From positions 1,860,001 to 1,924,000 of the forward strand of contig BCHX01000008.1 in NCBI GenBank assembly GCA_001599755.1: a DNA stretch of 64,000 bases, in the 5' to 3' direction. Each line of letters begins with the position of its first letter. Within the stretch, counting starts at the first letter, position 1. The translations under genes and the position numbers were made by a program. The stretch comes from Gliomastix tumulicola. Its lineage: Eukaryota; Ascomycota; Sordariomycetes; Hypocreales; Bionectriaceae. Below are positions 58,187 to 64,000 of the stretch, in pieces. A model generated the notes under the pieces. That model was not told the DNA's origin. It saw only the letters and a list, made by a program, of their open reading frames with translations, and ran no database searches.

Positions 58187-59782
58187 TCATTGATTAGTAG
58201 GGCCCGGGGGCTGCTGGTCATCCTCGTCGGGCTGGTCGAAGAGAAAGTTGGCGGCGAGCTCTTCGTTCTTGTCGCAGGCGAAGTAGGCTTGGATAGCCTG
58301 GTCGCGGTCGAAGCCCAACCGACATAACTACACATCTGGTCAGTAACGAACCTGAACTCCCCAATATCGGGACAGTGGATCATACCCGTTCAATAGCGTC
58401 CCGCTCCTCCTCAGTCACAGAAATGGCCTGCGCACCAGGGGGAAGGGGAACGTCGTCGTCGACATCTTCGCCGAGCAGCTGAATAAACTGGTCGGGGTTT
58501 GAGGCGATGAGCTGTGCGAGCTGGGGGTTGCCGGCTCCGAGCTGCTGGAGGATGGGCTCGAGCATCTGAGGCTGCTGCTGGACCACCTGGCGCAGTTGCT
58601 GGAACTGGGGGTTGCTGCGGAGGAAATCCAGGTTTCCGAGATCACCAGCGCCTCCGGCAGCAGCAGCCGCAGCCGCAGCAGCACCACCGCCGCCACCGGA
58701 TCTACCGGTGCCGCCCCGTTGAGCAGCCAGGTCGAAGAGGTTCACGGCGTCATCGTCGCCGCCAGTCTGGGCAGCGGGAGCTGCGGCCGCAGCCTGCGGC
58801 GCGGCCGGGGGAGGCTGCGGTGGCTGTTGCTGCTGCTGGAGGTTCTCGGGGATACCCTGCGGAAAGGCTGTCAGTCAACTATTCTGCGATGGCATCGCCA
58901 GAAATCCTATTATCTTAAGCTTCCGTCCCACTTACAGTCAGGAGGTATTCCACAGCGCGGTCGGGGTTGTTGAAGGCAGCACGCATGGCAGCCTCGATCT
59001 GGCTTCTCTCGAATCCCATCGCCTCCATGTTCGCAATAGCCTCGGCCCTCTCAGCACCCATAGCCAGGCCAGGGCCACCGGGTGCCGTGCCACCAGGCGC
59101 GGCATCTCGCGTGGGAGTCGGCGTCGCAGGGGGGGCCGCAACGGGGGCCGACTGCGCAACCGGGGCGGGGGGAGCAGCAGGTGTAGAGGTAGTAGCCTGT
59201 GCAGGAGTAGCAGGAGGGGCTGCCGCCGGCGCGGCCTTGGGCTAGATCGCAAAATGTCAGTCCGATCGACTCTGGCACCAACCAGGCCTGTGAGGTCGGA
59301 ACATACCTTGTTCACCATGCAGACGACATAGCCCTTCTCTTCGATCTTGTAGGAGCCGACAGTCTCCTCATCCTTGAGAATCTTGCCTGCAAAATTGTTG
59401 GTCTGAAGTTCTCGGTGGCGGAGATGAGGCGGGTGGGCTTCTGAGCCAACGTACCGGAGTAGATGAGCTTCTGCTGCTTCGGGTCCCAGCCCTTCTCGGC
59501 GGAGATCTTCTCCTTGAGCGAGGAGATCTAGATAGCGGACGCTCGAGTTAGCCGCTGCTGGTTGTCGAGATTCGGGTGGCGCGCGTAGCATCCAACGCAA
59601 GGTGGCGTTGAGGGGTCATACCAGATCGTCGGGCTCGGCATCGAGCGTGAACTTCTGCTGCTTGAGGTCCTGTAGTGGCGCGACGAGTCAGCATCGCATC
59701 TCAAGACTGGCGAGTCAAGCGTGTGAAGCAGGGCGCACAGCTCGAGCCAAGGGCCGTGGCATACCTTGAATGTGATCTTCAT
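58187..59782 (-). CDS. rad23: UV excision repair / proteasome shuttle protein Rad23
   Basis: There are seven exons, 59782-59765, 59669-59622, 59527-59455, 59386-59307, 59241-58936, 58856-58386 and 58327-58187. The introns are 95, 94, 68, 65, 79 and 58 nt, and the product is 378 residues. The first exon codes only MKITFK. A ubiquitin-like domain fills residues 1-73 (DLKQQKFTLDAEPDDL, WDPKQQKLIYSGKILKDE, YVVCMVNK). UBA1 is at about 135-175 (MEAMGFERSQIEAAMRAAF), the XPC/Rad4-binding region at about 250-305 (FLRSNPQFQQLRQVVQQQP), and UBA2 at about 333-370 (LCRLGFDRDQAIQAYFACDK). Ala/Pro and Gln-rich linkers join them. Rad23 brings ubiquitinated proteins to the proteasome and stabilises Rad4 for nucleotide-excision repair. 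It is the most intron-rich gene in the window, with most introns in the UBL half. Confidence 0.95.
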
Positions 59783-60911
59783 GGTGGGCAGTGTTTGGAG
59801 CAGCTAGCTCTCGGTCAGGTGGGAGCAGGGTGGACGGGGAGTAGATCCAGCTGGTAGAGACGACAAGAAGACGATGTCTCGCGGGAGAAAAAGCTCGATA
59901 GGCGGCTGGCGAAGATGGCAAAGGCGAGAAGGTGCGCAGCCAGTTCTTGTGCAGAAAGGAACTGAGTTTCTGGGTCGGCGCCTCGTTGGAAGCTGTAGTC
60001 ACTGGTCACTGGCAAGCGGAGTGGGGTTGTTGACGCCACTGCCTGCTGGTGGCTGTGCGTGCAGAAATGCAGCACCTGCAGCACCTGCAGCGGTACAGCG
60101 CCGGTTGGTGGGGTACGTTTAGGCTCGACGAGCTGAGGTGGCAGTTGAGCTCTGTATCTGACTGTGGCGCCTGCCTGCTGACTGATGGCTTGAGCCTCAA
60201 CTGTCACCCCAGGCAGAAAGCACAACGAAAATCACTGCCGACAGGCAAGCTGAGTGATTAAGACCAGAAAATGCAAAATACGAGAATCCTATTATCAATC
60301 CCAATGAGGTCATTGAATAGGTAGCCGCCCCGACATCTCCTCGCGCGGCTGCAGAGAAGAACGGCACTGCTCCCGGAGACTGCCAATTACGTCCCTTCTA
60401 GGTAGCGATTATCAATTCCTAAGCAAATCCTAGGCCACTTGCGTATTGGCGCTACATGGGAGGCATGTATTTCGAGTCTTCCAAAAAAAAAAAATCCTCA
60501 CGCCTCCCTATATCAAAACTTCCAAGGTTCACTCATCACAACAACAAACATTCAGCTTCCAAGTTCCTTGTCATTTGTTTTAACTACTACCGTTTGTACC
60601 TTGCATAGTACTTACTAGTAGGTGAGTACTACTAATAGGTACAATAATTCATGAATATTCCGTCGTGATCAGCCAATGGAGCTCCCGGCCAGGGCAGCTT
60701 TGATATCCCATCCATGGCGTCCTTTTTCCCTTTCCCATTCCCATCCACAGCGCCGTGCTCACTTCATAAAGCATACCCAAAGACAAAGAAAATCTACAAG
60801 AGGGCCCCCTTTACGCGACCCTGTTAGGGTCTCGCCAAAGTGGGAGAGAAAGGTAAGAAGCCACGGCAGTAGCCGCTACACGCAGTGTAAGAAATGCCAA
60901 TGCTGTCATGT
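59783..60911. promoter_or_regulatory. Rad23 promoter and 3' flank of the four-TM gene
   Basis: This is 1.1 kb between two minus-strand genes. The part nearest 59782 should be Rad23 5' UTR and promoter. GCACCTGCA repeats are at about 60067-60090 and A13 at about 60483. The 14-mer AGTACTTACTAGTA is at 60607-60620, followed by another AGTACT. No gene is seen. Confidence 0.5.
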
Positions 60912-62279
60912 TCAGCGTCGCAGCGTCGCCGAGTCAAGACTCTCATCAGAGATGCGTCCCACCCAGCCAGCTGGGCTGCCCATACGAAGCACAGACTCGA
61001 CCGAGTGAGGCGACTCGCCGCGCCTCTCCTCGGCCTCCTCGCGGATGCTGCCGCACGTCTCGCGCGGCTTGCCGGCGCCAAAGGTCTCCGAGCTGCTGGA
61101 GCGGCTCAGCGGGCTCGACTGTGCCAGCTGCGATCCACTCCGGAGCCGGCGGAGAGACTGGTTGCTTGGGTGGTGATGGATCACTCTCCCGGCGTCGGGC
61201 GATGCGACTACCATCGTGCCGGGGGTGGCCACGGGAGGCGGAGTAGGCGAGTCGGACCGGAAGAGCGGGTGGATGTGTGCCTCGTCGATCGAGCCGCGAG
61301 GTGAGTCGGTGTCCGGGAGTGGCGGCGGGAGCCTCGTGCCCATGGGACTGAAGCTGCGGGATCGCTGTCGGGCGGGAGGCGGCGGGCTGAGATCGGCTAG
61401 CCTCGTACCGAAGTCTGTCTCCCCCGCGACCGGGCTTGCCGGGATGGTCTCGAGGGAACGGGGCGCCTCGAGGTTCTGGAACCATCGGGGAGGTTCATCT
61501 ACCGGCTGAGATGTCTCGGCATACGCATCTATACTTTCCTGCACGGGCTCACAGTCGAGGGGATGTTGCCGCTCCCTAAGGGAGAGCAGTCGCCGCTTGG
61601 ACGTTGGCCGACGCGTCGTGTGAGAGAAAGACGATCGAGTCGATTCAACCGTTGGGCTTGGAGAAGTGCAACGCCGCATGGACGCGGGCGTGGACTCGAA
61701 AGACGTGACGCCACGCGCATCTGCCATCGAGGGACGAGTAGAGGCGTACGGGACAGCTTTGACGCGCCAGGTAGGCTTGACTGGAGGCTGAACTTCGGAG
61801 TCAGTCGAGCTAGATTCGACCGACGGCATCGACTCCTCTCGAGGGCTGCGAATAAGCACCTCTACCAGACCGACTTGGCAGAGAAATGAGACACCAAGGA
61901 TGACGGAATAGATGATGACAACAGTGTTGTTGGCGATCCCGTCGAAGATGATGTCTTGTCGTCTGTCAGATGTTTGACTTGCTACAATAGCGACCGCGGC
62001 GGACGCAGCCGCACCGCCCATGCAGATGCAGGCGACAAAGGCGAGCAGTATTCGGCGACTGCGGGTTGTCGTGGATTCCAATAGTCTAGGCGAACGGACT
62101 GGAAGCTGGGTCCCGAGTACTCCCAGTATCACCGCTGTGAATACAGCGGATGCCACCGATGCTGACCAGAGACTCGAGCCTGGTTGCTTGGAGACGATTA
62201 GGACAATGTCGAGTCCTAGGAGTACCAGATTCGGAAGCCATAAGACCACGCTGAGCGGGAACAGTGTTTCCCATTTCAT
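60912..62279 (-). CDS. Unrecognised four-TM membrane protein with long disordered tail
   Basis: I do not recognise a named family. The frame is a single exon of 455 residues from the ATG at 62279 (MKWETLFPLSVVLWLPNL). Four hydrophobic segments fill the N-terminal third, at about 6-29, 37-59, 75-100 and 116-142. They are joined by short loops, one rich in Ser/Thr/Arg (SPRLLESTTTRSRR). From about 145 the protein is Ser/Pro/Arg-rich and disordered, with PPR, SSSTDSE, RRPTSKRR and PPPPARQRSRSFSP, and looks like a phosphorylated cytosolic tail. There is no catalytic motif. The fold resembles small fungal plasma-membrane proteins such as Sur7/pali-like or MARVEL-like four-TM proteins only in TM number; the sequence signatures of those groups are not seen. 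A cortical membrane role is a guess. Confidence 0.7.
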   Translation of the reverse strand: MKWETLFPLSVVLWLPNLVLLGLDIVLIVSKQPGSSLWSASVASAVFTAVILGVLGTQLPVRSPRLLESTTTRSRRILLAFVACICMGGAAASAAVAIVASQTSDRRQDIIFDGIANNTVVIIYSVILGVSFLCQVGLVEVLIRSPREESMPSVESSSTDSEVQPPVKPTWRVKAVPYASTRPSMADARGVTSFESTPASMRRCTSPSPTVESTRSSFSHTTRRPTSKRRLLSLRERQHPLDCEPVQESIDAYAETSQPVDEPPRWFQNLEAPRSLETIPASPVAGETDFGTRLADLSPPPPARQRSRSFSPMGTRLPPPLPDTDSPRGSIDEAHIHPLFRSDSPTPPPVATPGTMVVASPDAGRVIHHHPSNQSLRRLRSGSQLAQSSPLSRSSSSETFGAGKPRETCGSIREEAEERRGESPHSVESVLRMGSPAGWVGRISDESLDSATLRR

Positions 62280-64000
62280 CGTGTCGGTAGTCGGTGTCAG
62301 TCGTGATGGCGGGGCCAGTGTTGTTGAGTGTGTATATCCTCAGCCATGAAACGAAACGAAACGGTCTCAATTGGAGGTGATCAGATCTCGTAACTCGAGC
62401 CCAAAGGAAATGTCGATGTTTTCCAAGAATCAAATGAGACCAACGCGGGGGAAGGCGTGCTTCCTTGTTCCAACGACGGCAGGATAAGACGGGGGCTACC
62501 TTAAGTACTAGTAGGTACGTGTCTCTCGAGGCACAGCAGAGCAGGAGCGACACCAAGAAAAGCAAACAAAGATCTATAACGAGCGACGGGTGTTTATAAA
62601 ACGAAGGTAATCGTCCAGCCCAAAAAGCGAAAGAACGAACGTATGTTGGATCGGTTCAGTCAAGAAGTCGACAAAGAAAACAAAGAACCAAAACGCGGGG
62701 GAGGACGGACGGACGTTTGACTCTAATAAGAATTTCGTGACACGCCCTTATTCTTGCTCTACTATTATTAATTTACACAACCCACGGCGGAGCACGAAAG
62801 GTCCTCTCTCTCGCAGAAGCAAATGTGGTGAGGGAAAAAAAAACGAAGGGGAACTAAAAACAGGGAAGTGGCCCGGCAGACAAAGGACTGACTGGATAAG
62901 CAGGGCAGGGCAGAAAATGGTGGACGGGGGGCTGCCCACTGAGCCGGGAGGTGAAGGGGAGATCCTTGCTTCTCCTTTGCCAATTTCCATCCCGTCAGCC
63001 GTGCCGTGGGACATTTGGAGCCGGTGTTGCAGCAGCCCCCACAAAGAGTCTAAGACAGTTGCTCGGGCGCTGGCTGTGGTGGGAAGTGGTTGGTTGGAGT
63101 TGGTATTACTGAGGCCATTTCGAGGGTTAGGGCAGGACTTGTTTGCCAACCAACCCTAGAACGGAGGGAGGGTCGTTGTGACGTGCTGAGTTGGGCGTGT
63201 TGATTGCTCGTCTGCCTTGATTGTCGCGTGAGCAGTACCTTCCTAGCCATCAGCATCGCTGCTCTGGCAGTCTCGCCCGGGTATACCAACTACTACCTAC
63301 CAGTAGTCCGTCCACCAGGGAGACTGCCGAGAGCTGCTGCGCCTTCTTCCAGAACCCGTCACTGTGCCGACTCGCCCCTCCCAGCTCCCACCGGCTCGTG
63401 CGTGCAGCAAGGACGCGTTACAAAGTTGGCATTTCAAGACACCACATCAAGGCAGATCGCGACTGCCCGGCTTGTGGAGTCAATCAGATCTTACAACGGG
63501 ACTTGCCCTGAACGGGCTGCGTCGTCATTGGTCCGTTGGCCTTTATTGAGGGACCTCCCTTGCATGAAATGGCCAGGCTGACCAGTGTCTCAGAGCTGCG
63601 GTTGCGAGTCAGGCCTCTCCATGTTTCTGTTTCGTGTTCTGGTCCACTTGTGGGATGTGTCTTGGACTCATTAATTTGGGCGAGTCGTGATGGCTTCTAT
63701 TTTTTTGGCCTCCTCGTTGACCATTGCGCAATTGGTTGACGGAGTGATTGAGTGTCTCAGCTCAGCCAGCAGTTCAACTCTCCTTTCAGTTTGGTTCCAT
63801 GCACTGCTCGGTGGTGGCTGTGGCTGGCCCAACAAGCGTTGCGCAGGGTAAGACATTTGTTAGTGGATATGTATCCTACCACCAAATAAACGCCATACGG
63901 AACTTGGCCCAATAACTAAGTCTTAACATCATGGACTCTATTCTCACTCACCGCTCACCCGTGCTCAGCTTTCACGATGAATATTCAAGCTACCTAGGTA
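62280..64000. promoter_or_regulatory. Upstream region of the four-TM gene, to window end
   Basis: This is 1.7 kb upstream of the four-TM gene. AGTACTAGTA is at 62504-62513, and a TACTACCTACCAGTAG stretch is near 63290-63306. The window ends in CTACCTAGGTA. Plus-strand frames of up to 140 codons look non-coding. Any gene to the right begins outside the window. Confidence 0.45.

Noticed and set aside
59914..59922. GATGGCAAA upstream of rad23, resembling the yeast Rpn4 site GGTGGCAAA
   Set aside because: One mismatch in the core and a single copy. Rpn4 control is not established for this lineage from sequence alone.
1..64000. tRNA and 5S/18S/28S rRNA genes, transposases, CRISPR arrays, biosynthetic cluster
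   Set aside because: Scanned by eye for B-box-like GGTTCGA motifs, rRNA pieces, reverse transcriptase, DDE motifs and PKS/NRPS signatures. None was convincing; a computed scan could still find a degraded copy.

Overview
This window is nuclear DNA of a filamentous ascomycete, most likely a Sordariomycete. The evidence is eukaryotic genes with short introns (mostly 50-130 nt, GT-AG, often with a CTGAC or CTAAC branch site) and fungus-restricted families: a velvet regulator, a DUF1996+WSC secreted protein, a DUF7729-type surface protein, a Bre1 E3 ligase and a Pmd1/Mdr1-type ABC pump. Genus and species cannot be fixed from the sequence alone.

I support 16 protein-coding genes, with splice structures worked out by hand. 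In order: 6-phosphogluconolactonase (-), SMYD-like SET/MYND protein (+), calponin-homology coiled-coil protein (-), NDUFAF2-like complex I assembly factor (+), an unrecognised 567-aa protein (-), DHA1 drug transporter (-), Rcm1/NSUN5 rRNA methyltransferase (-), DUF1996/WSC secreted protein (-), membrane-anchored double amidohydrolase (-), VelC-type velvet regulator (-), DUF7729-type GPI protein (-), ABCB multidrug pump (-), SARAF homologue (+), Bre1 (-), Bdp1/TFIIIB B'' (+), Rad23 (-) and an unrecognised four-TM protein (-). That makes 17 loci, counting the two unrecognised ones.

The left 21 kb and the right 13 kb (about 51-64 kb) are fairly gene-dense, ordinary housekeeping territory. Three genes there, Bre1, Bdp1 and Rad23, serve chromatin ubiquitination, Pol III transcription and ubiquitin-linked repair. 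They form divergent and convergent pairs but not an operon. The middle, about 21.9 to 51.2 kb, is sparse: five genes sit in long intergenic stretches (up to 7.9 kb upstream of velC) rich in microsatellites, homopolymer runs and pyrimidine tracts. I found no tRNA, rRNA, transposase, reverse transcriptase, CRISPR or secondary-metabolite core gene, and no obvious RIP-type AT-rich block.

No convincing new multi-gene system is visible. The items most worth a second look are: the double amidohydrolase whose second half seems to have lost its metal ligands; the SARAF homologue whose model lacks a signal peptide; a cluster of adjacent perfect inverted repeats near 36.0 kb; a 71-nt poly-C tract; and a short SpeI/ScaI-like motif recurring in intergenic DNA.
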